Below are positions 18,674-25,646 of a DNA stretch of 64,000 bases, piece after piece. Under the pieces are notes generated by a model that saw only the letters and a program-made list of their open reading frames with translations, had not been told where the DNA came from and searched no databases. The position numbers and the translations under genes were made by a program. Source of the DNA: Marinobacter sp. SS21 (GTDB lineage: Bacteria; Pseudomonadota; Gammaproteobacteria; Pseudomonadales; Oleiphilaceae); the NCBI RefSeq assembly GCF_028369065.1, contig NZ_JAQNDA010000004.1:124001-188000 (forward strand). Reading direction: 5' to 3'. Numbering within the stretch: position 1 is the stretch's first letter; each line of letters begins with the position of its first letter.

Positions 18674-19483
18674 TCAGTCCGCCTCGGCGCCCGCCTGCAT
18701 CAGCAGCGCCCGCACCGTCTCGAACAGCGCCGGTGCCGAGATCAGAATGTCCTGCCCCCACAAATCCTCCGGGTAGCCCGCCGGCACGGTGCCAAAGTGC
18801 CCGGCCCGCGCGCCCGCTTCTTTCGCAATCAGCCGGGCCGCGGCAAAGTCCCAGGGGCTAACGGTTTCGTAGTACACATCCAGCCGGCCACAGGCCACCC
18901 AGCAAATATCCAGCGCCGCCGAACCGATCCGGCGCAGGTCCCGACAGTGGTGAATCATCGCGTCCAGCCGCCGTACCAGCGGTGCCAGAGTATCCTTGGT
19001 GTAGGGGAAACCGGTGGCAAACAGCGCTTCCCGCGGCACCGCGCAGCCGCTGTGTTGAATCGGCGCACCATTGAGCGTGGCTCCCGCGCCTTTGGTGGCG
19101 CGAAAGGTCTCGCCGGAAAACGGCGCATGCACCACCCCAGCCTGCACCTGGCCTTTCTCGGCAAAGGCGATGGATACCGCCACCTGGGGGTGGCCGTAGG
19201 CGTAGTTCACCGTGCCGTCGATGGGATCGACTATCCACAATGGCGTGTCCAGCTCCTCGGCCTGACGCAGATCGGGCATGGACTCCTCGGAGAGAATACG
19301 GTGCCCGGGAAAGCGCTGGCGGATGGCGTCGGTGATGAACTTGTCCGCCAGCAGATCGGCGTGGGTGACCAGCTCGGTCTGCTTCTTGTAATCGGTACGG
19401 AGGGTATTTTCCTCCCGCTCGCGGCGGATCAGGTCGCCGGCGTCCCGGGCGAGTTGCTCAGCGAAATCGGTAATAGCAGACAA
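18674..19483 (-). CDS. Inositol-monophosphatase family protein
   Basis: This is a Mg-dependent sugar-phosphate or nucleotide phosphatase of the SuhB/CysQ/HisN fold. HRILSEES gives the first metal Glu, WIVDPIDGTVNYAYG is the DPxDGT motif, and WDFAAARLIAKEAGA is the C-terminal WDxAA motif. Which substrate it uses (inositol phosphate, histidinol phosphate or PAP) cannot be told from sequence. I start at TTG 19483, preceded by AGGAAGG, giving 269 residues. The frame stays open for 64 codons upstream, but this N-terminus is not like the family. Confidence 0.85.
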   Translation of the reverse strand: MSAITDFAEQLARDAGDLIRREREENTLRTDYKKQTELVTHADLLADKFITDAIRQRFPGHRILSEESMPDLRQAEELDTPLWIVDPIDGTVNYAYGHPQVAVSIAFAEKGQVQAGVVHAPFSGETFRATKGAGATLNGAPIQHSGCAVPREALFATGFPYTKDTLAPLVRRLDAMIHHCRDLRRIGSAALDICWVACGRLDVYYETVSPWDFAAARLIAKEAGARAGHFGTVPAGYPEDLWGQDILISAPALFETVRALLMQAGAEAD

Positions 19484-19674
19484 GGCGCCTTCCTCAAGTG
19501 GATCAGGGAAGCGAGTATGGAACCATTCCTGGAGGGTCGGGACAAGGGGTCTACTGGTCCGGTGTTGAGAACGATAGGGACTGAGTGCCTGTGGTTTTGG
19601 GACACTTCCACGTTTAGTTACAGTTTTGTCAGCGAATGTATCAAAGCTTATTACACTCGGATACAGCAATGTCA

Positions 19675-19701
19675 TTGCGCCCGAATTGGGCTGGATATAA
19701 T
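19675..19701 (+). promoter_or_regulatory. Candidate promoter of the Roadblock/GTPase cassette
   Basis: The 339 bases between the phosphatase and the first Roadblock gene are much richer in A and T than the surroundings. They hold a perfect TATAAT at 19696-19701, with only a weak TTGCGC 15 bases upstream. The last 80 bases before the ORF are strongly AT-rich (AATAATTC, ACCAAATAATTG) and contain no further gene that I can support. Confidence 0.35.
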
Positions 19702-19822
19702 TTTAAATCAATGACTAAGGTGGTGGTCAGGCAGTATTCAACTTTAGTCGCAGTGTATGGATAAAAACTTGCATATCAAAATAATTCAATAACCAAATAA
19801 TTGTTCCGAGGTAAATTTAAAA

Positions 19823-20179
19823 ATGGCCGATATTTCAGGGTTGAAGGAAATCACAGGAATTGTGGGTGCCTGTCTGGTGGACAGTGACTCGGGTCTTGTT
19901 CTGGGTAAGCAAGGGGGCGGTGAGTTTGATCTGGATACCGCGGCGGCAGGCAATACCGAAGTGATCCGGGCCAAGCGCAAGACCATGAAAGCATTGGGTA
20001 TTGATGGGGGGATCGAAGACATCCTGATCACCCTGGACGACCAATACCACCTGATTCGGATGCTGGACAGTAACGAGGCCATCTTCCTCTACGTGGTACT
20101 GGACAAAGCCAGTGGCAACTTGGGCATGGCCCGCATGGTGCTCAAGAAAGTCGAAAAAGGCCTGGATCTTGCCATTTAA
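19823..20179 (+). CDS. Roadblock/LC7 domain protein
   Basis: The 118-residue protein is one Roadblock/LC7 fold: an N-terminal helix (ISGLKEITGIVGACLVD), a strand pair (SGLVLG), a long central helix (TEVIRAKRKTMKALG), and the strands ILITLDDQYHLIRML and IFLYVVLD. Such proteins act as GTPase-activating or scaffold partners of small GTPases, as MglB does for MglA. It is the first of four genes that include a small GTPase and a second Roadblock protein. AGG lies rather far (11 bases) from the ATG. A palindromic terminator-like hairpin follows, so it may be made in excess over the genes behind it. Confidence 0.8.
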   Translation: MADISGLKEITGIVGACLVDSDSGLVLGKQGGGEFDLDTAAAGNTEVIRAKRKTMKALGIDGGIEDILITLDDQYHLIRMLDSNEAIFLYVVLDKASGNLGMARMVLKKVEKGLDLAI

Positions 20180-20203
20180 GACCTCCGGTTTTTACTGACC
20201 GTT

Positions 20204-20233
20204 ATATATGCCGCCCATTTGGGCGGCATATAT
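20204..20233 (+). terminator. Perfect 14-base hairpin after the first Roadblock gene
   Basis: Two perfect 14-base arms (20204-20217 and 20220-20233) enclose a two-base loop. A short weak T-rich stretch (GTCTGTTT) follows. It could act as a partial intrinsic terminator or processing site between the first Roadblock gene and the rest of the cassette. Confidence 0.5.
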
Positions 20234-20259
20234 GTCTGTTTAATGACATTCATTTTGTC

Positions 20260-21306
20260 GTGTATTGCCGGTTTCTTATATTGAGCGGTCCCCAGAGTAA
20301 TGGCGGATTATATATAAGGCCTTGGCAATTGGCTCAGGATGAGTTGGGGAACCTCGAAGTGAAAAACCTTTCCAGTATCGGGCTCTCTCCGAAGGACGAA
20401 ACGGTTCTCAAGGCACTGACAGATCTGTTGGGGGCCAGGACTCGCGAAGACTGGGTGTACTCAGCGCCGGAAGCGGCAGATGTGGTGCTGCTGGATACCG
20501 ACAACCCGGAAGCGGTGACGGCCTGGAAGCAAACCGGCCAGGATGACCGCTGTACCACCATTGCCTATTCTGCCAGCTCCCCGGACCTTCCCTTGAACCG
20601 GCGGCTGAACAAACCGCTGCGAGCCGCCGATCTGATTGCCATACTCAATGGGCTGTCGGATCCGGTTCTCGCTGGCGGGCATGCCCAGGGCGACAGAACC
20701 GTAGCCACCTTGGCTGACGCCACGACGGGGTCCGTGGCGCAGCAAGTGTCGGATTGCGCCAGTGGTTACCTGAAGATCAGTGCCGGCACCGATTACGTGG
20801 TGTTCAACCGCTCGAATGATACCTGTACGACCGCCGCTGCCGCAGCCAATCTACCAGGGCTGTTTGCCCTTCCCGCCGCGGAGCTGATCATCGAGTCCAG
20901 CGCCGAGGCCTTTGTCGAGGTCGCCAGCGGGCACGAGTGGCGCAATGCCCAGTCGTTGTTGTGGTGGGTTGGCCTGCATGGCTCCGAGGGTCGGCTGTTG
21001 CAACATCTGGACCCGTCCAGCAACTTCAAGCTGGTGCGTTGGCCGCCGCCGGCCCTGATCAAGAGTTCCCAGCAGTATTTCAATCTGTGTGCTTTGTTGA
21101 GCCGCAAATCCGGGATCACGGTTGCGGACATTCAGGCGTTGACCCGATTGCCCGAAGGCGAGGTGGTGGCGTTCCTCAATGCCGCCGCGCTGTTCGGAAT
21201 TCTCAGGACGCGGTTGGCGGCGAGCGAGCCGGTCGCGGTGGTCCGGGAGAGGCCCGCGGCCAACAAGAGCCTGTTTGAAAAAATTCGATCCCGCCTAAAA
21301 AAATGA
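20260..21306 (+). CDS. Unknown protein with pseudo-receiver-like N-terminus and helical C-terminus
   Basis: I do not recognise a family. The N-terminal 130 residues look like a degenerate CheY-type receiver: RFLILSG as strand 1, ADVVLLDTD with an Asp at the end of strand 3, TTIAYSAS near the Thr/Ser position, and LNKPLRAADLIAIL with the Lys-Pro of strand 5. Residues 270-325 (SRKSGITVADIQALTRLPEG, then VVAFLNAAALFGILR) could be a winged helix. The cassette position implies a link to the GTPase and its Roadblock partners, perhaps as an effector or adaptor. The start is GTG 20260. There is no in-frame ATG nearby, and GTG near 20359 is an alternative. Confidence 0.6.
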   Translation: MYCRFLILSGPQSNGGLYIRPWQLAQDELGNLEVKNLSSIGLSPKDETVLKALTDLLGARTREDWVYSAPEAADVVLLDTDNPEAVTAWKQTGQDDRCTTIAYSASSPDLPLNRRLNKPLRAADLIAILNGLSDPVLAGGHAQGDRTVATLADATTGSVAQQVSDCASGYLKISAGTDYVVFNRSNDTCTTAAAAANLPGLFALPAAELIIESSAEAFVEVASGHEWRNAQSLLWWVGLHGSEGRLLQHLDPSSNFKLVRWPPPALIKSSQQYFNLCALLSRKSGITVADIQALTRLPEGEVVAFLNAAALFGILRTRLAASEPVAVVRERPAANKSLFEKIRSRLKK

Positions 21307-21325
21307 CGTCAATGCGAGGCTGCCA

Positions 21326-21859
21326 GTGTCGGAAATAAAACTCATCATTACCGGTCCACCGGGTGCGGGCAAAACCACAGCCATCGCTGCCATCAGCGAA
21401 ACGCCCCCGGTCAAGACCGATACCGCCACCACCGATGACCTGGCCGCGGTCAAGGAGGTCACCACGGTGGCGATGGATTTCGGCGAAATCACCCTGGACG
21501 ACGGTCAGAAGGTCTTTATCTATGGCACCCCGGGGCAACGTCGTTTTGAGTTTATGTGGAATATCCTGGTGGAAGGCGGGCTGGGGCTCATCATTCTGGT
21601 GGACTGCAGTCGGGAAGATCCCCTCGCCGACCTCGACATGTACCTGGAAAACTTCGCCGACTTTATTGAGCGTACCAGTGTGGTGATCGGTGTTACTCGG
21701 CGGGACCTGAGCGAGACGCCCTCCCTGGACGAGGTCTACCAACGCCTGGAAGGCTGGGGGCGGGTGTTCCCGGCGATGGAAGTGGACGTGCGGGACGCCG
21801 AAGATGTCAGCCTGCTGGTGACCGCCTTGATTTCCTCCCTTGAATTTACAACGGCATGA
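21326..21859 (+). CDS. Small Ras/MglA-like GTPase
   Basis: The 177-residue protein has a P-loop GPPGAGKTT at residues 10-18. A conserved Thr lies in the switch-I region (KEVTTVAMDFG), followed by GTPGQRRFEFMW in place of the DxxG switch II, and VTRRDL in place of NKxD. These changes are usual in bacterial GTPases found next to Roadblock proteins. Such pairs set cell polarity, motility or surface behaviour in other bacteria. The start is GTG 21326 with GAGG six bases before it. The ATGA overlap with the next gene couples it to the second Roadblock protein, its probable regulator. Confidence 0.82.
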   Translation: MSEIKLIITGPPGAGKTTAIAAISETPPVKTDTATTDDLAAVKEVTTVAMDFGEITLDDGQKVFIYGTPGQRRFEFMWNILVEGGLGLIILVDCSREDPLADLDMYLENFADFIERTSVVIGVTRRDLSETPSLDEVYQRLEGWGRVFPAMEVDVRDAEDVSLLVTALISSLEFTTA

Positions 21860-22266
21860 TCAGGAATGCAGAACCCATGAACCAAGTAAAAATCACTGAA
21901 GGTGGCCAGCGTTTTTGCGAAGACGTATTTGACACCATGATGGCGAAGAGCGCCGCGGTCTATGGCGTGCTGATATCCACGGTGGACGGGCACGACGTGA
22001 TCAATCGTTTCAAGCGGGACCTGCCCAGTGCCAAGCTGGCGGCAATGATGAGTTCCATGCTGGCGCTGGGCGAAACCATCGCCCGGGAAGCCAAGCAGGA
22101 GCAGTGCCAGTTCGTCATTGTGGAAAACAGCGACGGCTACATCCTGACCCTGAAACTGAAGGACAAACTGGTGCTCAGTGTGATTGCCTCCACCGACGCC
22201 AACCTGGGTATTCTGCATAACATCAGCCGCACCGCGGCGGAGAAGCTGGCCAAGTGTTTGAAGTAG
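21856..22266 (+). CDS. Second Roadblock/LC7 domain protein
   Basis: The 136-residue protein has a Roadblock/LC7 fold: VYGVLISTVDGHDVINRF for the first strand pair, KLAAMMSSMLALGETIAREA for the central helix, and CQFVIVENSDGYILTLKL and LVLSVIAS for the last strands. It differs clearly from the first Roadblock protein of the cassette, so the two may form separate homodimers or a heterodimer. Its ATG lies in the stop of the GTPase gene. ATG 21877, preceded by AGGA, is an equally good start. It ends 58 bases from the convergent aminotransferase gene. Confidence 0.8.
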   Translation: MIRNAEPMNQVKITEGGQRFCEDVFDTMMAKSAAVYGVLISTVDGHDVINRFKRDLPSAKLAAMMSSMLALGETIAREAKQEQCQFVIVENSDGYILTLKLKDKLVLSVIASTDANLGILHNISRTAAEKLAKCLK

Positions 22267-22324
22267 GCCGAGCCTGGCGCACCCGGCAGTGAGCCGCAGG
22301 TGCCCTCTGTGATGCTGGGCGGGC

Positions 22325-23623
22325 CTACAACTGCCCCAGCCACCCCTCCATCTTGTCCATCGCCAGCACCAGGCGCGGGCAGGCCTGCCGGACGAAGTCG
22401 TCGCCCAGAGGCTGGTTGGCGTAGTCGCCGCCGGCCAGTTCCAGGGCGCCGGCGCCATCGAAATCCACAAATGCCAGCCTGGCGCCCAGGTGGTCCGGCA
22501 CGAAACCGAAGTCGCTGGCCGGCAGGATGGCCACGCCGGTGCTCTCCAGCAGCGCCTGGCACAGCGCCTGGCTGGTGATGATGTCGTGGCGGGCCAGGGC
22601 GTCGCGGAAGTTGTCGAAGTTGGGGAACAGGTAGAAGGCCCCTTCCGGTTTCTGCACGATGGCCCCCATCTCGCTCAGCCGGCGGTGCAGGTATTCCCCC
22701 ACCACTTTCAAGACCCGGCGTGACTGGGTCAGGTACTCATCCATGTCGTCACCACCGTCGAACGCAGTGATGGCGGCGTACTGGATCGGTGCGCTGGTGG
22801 CGGTGTAGGTTTCGCTGGCGATGATCGCCATGGCGTCCTGCAACGGCCGCAGTTCCGCCGGGAAGATGAAGGTGCCCAGGCGCCAGCCGCCGGCGCCCGC
22901 CCACTTGCTCAGTCCGGTGCTGATGATGGTGCCTTCCGGGTAATAGCGGGCGATGGATTTGTGCTTGCCCTCGAAGTGAACCTCGCCGTAAATCTCGTCC
23001 GACAGCAGGATCAGCTTGTACCGGCGCGCCACGTTGGCGATGGCCAGCAGCTGGTCGTCGGTGTAGGTGCAGCCGGTGGGGTTGGACGGGTAGTTGAGGA
23101 TCAGGATGCGCGGTCGGGACGGGTCGTCGCGACAGATGATGTCCAGCTCTTCGGCGGTCAGCTGCCAGTTGTTCTCGGCGTGGGTCGGTAGCCAGTACAC
23201 CGAGCGGCCGATGATCCGCGCCTGGGGGGCGTAAGACACCCAGCTTGGCCGCGGAATCAGCAGGTCGCCGTAGTAGGCCAGCTGCAGGATGAACAGCAGT
23301 TCCTTGGAGCCGGGGCCGATCAGCACGTCCTCCCAGCTGCAGCGCATGCGTTCGCCCCGGTTGATGTAACCGGCGATGGACTCCCGCAGCGCCCTGAGGC
23401 CTTTGACCGGCAGGTAGTCCTTCTCGTGGGCATGGGCCTGCAAGGCCTTGACCACCCGATCGGGGACCGGGAACGGTGACTGGCCCAGGCCGAGCTTGAT
23501 GATGTCCCGGCCTTCCTGGCGCAGCTGATTGCTCAGCTCGTTGATGCGCAGGGTGGCCGACGGCTGAATGCCGCGAACGTTCAGGTTGATGGCGTAGTGG
23601 TGGTCGCTGCTGTTGATGTCCAT
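22325..23623 (-). CDS. Class I/II PLP-dependent aminotransferase
   Basis: The 432-residue enzyme has the fold-type I aminotransferase pattern. KLGLGQSPFPVPDRV is near the N-terminus, GPGSKELLFILQLAY is in the PLP phosphate region, ILNYPSNPTG is the canonical NPTG motif, LLSDEIYGEV holds the Asp, and STGLSKWAGAGGWRLG holds the Schiff-base Lys. The substrate is unknown, and the ending near FVDFDGAGALELAG is somewhat longer than in AspC-like enzymes. I start at ATG 23623, because the open frame before it is hydrophobic and unlike the family. It is a single gene with no pathway neighbours. Confidence 0.85.
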   Translation of the reverse strand: MDINSSDHHYAINLNVRGIQPSATLRINELSNQLRQEGRDIIKLGLGQSPFPVPDRVVKALQAHAHEKDYLPVKGLRALRESIAGYINRGERMRCSWEDVLIGPGSKELLFILQLAYYGDLLIPRPSWVSYAPQARIIGRSVYWLPTHAENNWQLTAEELDIICRDDPSRPRILILNYPSNPTGCTYTDDQLLAIANVARRYKLILLSDEIYGEVHFEGKHKSIARYYPEGTIISTGLSKWAGAGGWRLGTFIFPAELRPLQDAMAIIASETYTATSAPIQYAAITAFDGGDDMDEYLTQSRRVLKVVGEYLHRRLSEMGAIVQKPEGAFYLFPNFDNFRDALARHDIITSQALCQALLESTGVAILPASDFGFVPDHLGARLAFVDFDGAGALELAGGDYANQPLGDDFVRQACPRLVLAMDKMEGWLGQL

Positions 23624-23741
23624 GGTCCCGGTCTGCAAGTGAAAGGGGTAAGCCTCACTTGCAGTATAGAAAACCGTTCTCGCCGGGGTTAGTGCAGCGG
23701 AATAGGGAATTGCCGAAGGCCTGTGTCCGCTCTGGATCGGC

Positions 23742-25058
23742 TCAGCGCTTGACCCAGACTTCCACCCGACCATTGCGCTGGGCGCCGCTCTCGCCGCCGG
23801 CACTACCCACAGGCATGTAGTGACCATAGCCAGTGTAGGCGGTGACCCTGGAGCCAAGGTTCCGCAGTGCTCGGCTGACCGACATCGCCCGTAACTCGGA
23901 AATCATCTGCGCGCGCAGCTCGTTACTTTGCTGGTCGGCAAAACCGATCAGCATCAGGTCAGAGCCTTCCCTGTTTTCCCGCGCCAGGTACTCGCGGATA
24001 CGCAGCAAGTCCCGGTGGGCCTTGTTGTCGAGCCGGGTGCGGCCCTCGGCGAAACGGAAATTGACTGACAGCCGGCGGTAGTCCCGGGTCAGCGTGCGGA
24101 AGGTCTCCGGCACGCTGTGGTCGTGAGCCACATCCATCGCGATGGGGGTTTGCGAGATGAAGCCGGCGGCGGCGACCAGGTCCTGGCCGGCGCTGCTCTG
24201 GGCAAACTCGATGAGTTCGTTCACCAGTGTCGGATCGTCATTACGGCTATACAAAAAGAGGCGTCGGGACAGCGGATAGTCTTCGCTGGCCACTGTCAGC
24301 TGGGTCGGTTTGAGGGCCGGGGCCTGGCCATCGGACACCGCCAGCAGCTTGCTGTTACGCACCGAGGCCAGGCCGCTGAAGCCGATGGCGGCGGGATCAC
24401 GGCTGACATCGTCGGACAGCTGGTCGTTGGATTCGTAGCGGAAGGCGGAGCCGTCCAGGGTATAGGTGTTGCCGAGCACCAGGGTCTTGAAGGTGTCCCA
24501 GGTGCCGGATTGGTGGTCCCGGGCGTACAGGCGGATCGGGCGATTGGGGCCGCCGAGCTCGGACCAGTTGCGGATCTGCCCGGCGAAAATCCGGCCCAGG
24601 GTGTCGATGCTGATGCGATCCAGTGGGTTGGAGGCGTGCACCAGAATGGCCAGGCCGTCGATGGCGATGACGTGTTCGTTGTCGGCGGCCGTCAGGTCTG
24701 CCTCGGCGGCCAGGGCATCGATCTCGGCCGGTTTGGCCGGTCGGGACGAGGCCCAGAGGTCAGCCGTACCGTCGTTCAGGGCGCGGAAGCCGGTACTGGA
24801 GCCGTGGGCGGCGATCCGCACGGAGACCGGCTTGCTGCCCTGGCTGGCGGTCAGCAGTTGTTCGTTATCCGCCTGGCCTGCCCTGGCGCTCACCTCGCTA
24901 CCAAAGCGCTGGCCGAGAAAACCGCTCACCAGCATCGGCGCCAGGGTGGCGCCCACGGTGTTGGAGCCGTGCAGCTCGATGTCATTGGCGTGAGTCAGGA
25001 CGGGCAGGGCAAGGGCGAGCAGGCACAGTGCCCGGAAGTGGCGGACCGCAGACAACAT
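23742..25058 (-). CDS. PstS-like phosphate-binding domain fused to an OmpA-type peptidoglycan-binding domain
   Basis: A signal peptide (LCLLALALPVLTHA) leads to a periplasmic binding domain of about 270 residues with PstS-type motifs: IELHGSNTVG, SSTGFRALNDGTADLWASSR, DGLAILVHASNPL, and YARDHQSGTWDTFK. Residues from about 330 form an OmpA C-terminal domain (SVNFRFAEGRTRLDNKAHRD, then GYGHYMPVGS and AQRNGRVEVWVKR), which binds peptidoglycan. The fusion would tether a phosphate sensor or scavenger to the cell wall. No pstCAB genes are beside it. Tandem Pho-box half-sites lie 48 bases upstream, so PhoB control is likely. Confidence 0.88.
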   Translation of the reverse strand: MLSAVRHFRALCLLALALPVLTHANDIELHGSNTVGATLAPMLVSGFLGQRFGSEVSARAGQADNEQLLTASQGSKPVSVRIAAHGSSTGFRALNDGTADLWASSRPAKPAEIDALAAEADLTAADNEHVIAIDGLAILVHASNPLDRISIDTLGRIFAGQIRNWSELGGPNRPIRLYARDHQSGTWDTFKTLVLGNTYTLDGSAFRYESNDQLSDDVSRDPAAIGFSGLASVRNSKLLAVSDGQAPALKPTQLTVASEDYPLSRRLFLYSRNDDPTLVNELIEFAQSSAGQDLVAAAGFISQTPIAMDVAHDHSVPETFRTLTRDYRRLSVNFRFAEGRTRLDNKAHRDLLRIREYLARENREGSDLMLIGFADQQSNELRAQMISELRAMSVSRALRNLGSRVTAYTGYGHYMPVGSAGGESGAQRNGRVEVWVKR

Positions 25059-25105
25059 GATAGAGCCTCATAATGACCAGCAAATTTGGGAAACGCGGTC
25101 AGAAT

Positions 25106-25134
25106 GCGACAGTTTTATGACAATTCGATGACAG
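25106..25134 (-). promoter_or_regulatory. Pho box (three 7-base half-sites)
   Basis: On the coding strand CTGTCAT, TTGTCAT and CTGTCGC are spaced by exactly four bases, at 25128-25134, 25117-25123 and 25106-25112. The established PhoB box is two CTGTCAT-like 7-mers 11 bases apart, so this is one and a half boxes in phase. It lies 48 bases before the PstS-OmpA start. Confidence 0.82.
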
Positions 25135-25182
25135 CCGTGTAACAAAGTGTTGCCGGATCAATGGCTTGGGGTGAGGGTGGTG

Positions 25183-25506
25183 TCAGTGGCTGCTGTCAAA
25201 ACGGTGGGGTTCCAGCTCCATGTGTTCGATCCGCTGACCCAGCATGATCACCCGGCCCACGTAGCGCTCTTCGCCGGTGGCGGTGAAGTCGAACAGGAAT
25301 CGCCGCCACACCCGGATGCGGCCCTGGCGGTCGCGCTTGAACCACAGCCCTCGCAGGTACACGGCATCGTCCAGCAACATCACGTCCATCTGCTGGCAAT
25401 AGCGTTTGGCGGCGGTCAGCACCGAGTCCTTGATGGCCTTGGCCCGCCACCAGTACCAGATGACAAAGCCGAACAGGAACAGCCAGAAGAGAGTGCCGAG
25501 GGTCAC
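25183..25506 (-). CDS. DUF3301 small membrane-anchored protein
   Basis: The 107-residue protein has one N-terminal membrane segment (TLFWLFLFGFVIWYWWRA). A soluble region follows with AAKRYCQQMDVMLLDDAVYL and RRFLFDFTATGEERYVGRV, the pattern of the DUF3301 family of gammaproteobacteria. The function of this family is not known. It lies alone between the PstS-OmpA gene and the RND efflux genes. Confidence 0.82.
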   Translation of the reverse strand: MTLGTLFWLFLFGFVIWYWWRAKAIKDSVLTAAKRYCQQMDVMLLDDAVYLRGLWFKRDRQGRIRVWRRFLFDFTATGEERYVGRVIMLGQRIEHMELEPHRFDSSH

Positions 25507-25584
25507 GTCAGGGTCTCGCAGTGGGTGAGGGAAAGTGATGCAAGCCTACACCGAACCGCCGGGGAAATGCGACTGAAAGGCGAG

Positions 25585-25629
25585 GGGGACAGGTTCAGGA
25601 TGGGAGGGGACAGGCTTAAGCCTGTCCCC
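25585..25629. repeat. GGGGACAGG palindrome (REP-like)
   Basis: A perfect 24-base palindrome (25606-25629, GGGGACAGGCTT and its complement) is preceded by a second copy of its left half, GGGGACAGGTT, at 25585. GGGGACAG-type palindromes are familiar as REP-like repeats associated with Y1 transposases in Proteobacteria. It sits just past the stop of the RND pump gene and may also act as its transcript end, though no T-tract is present. Confidence 0.6.
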
Positions 25630-25646
25630 CTGAGGCTAAAAGGCGA

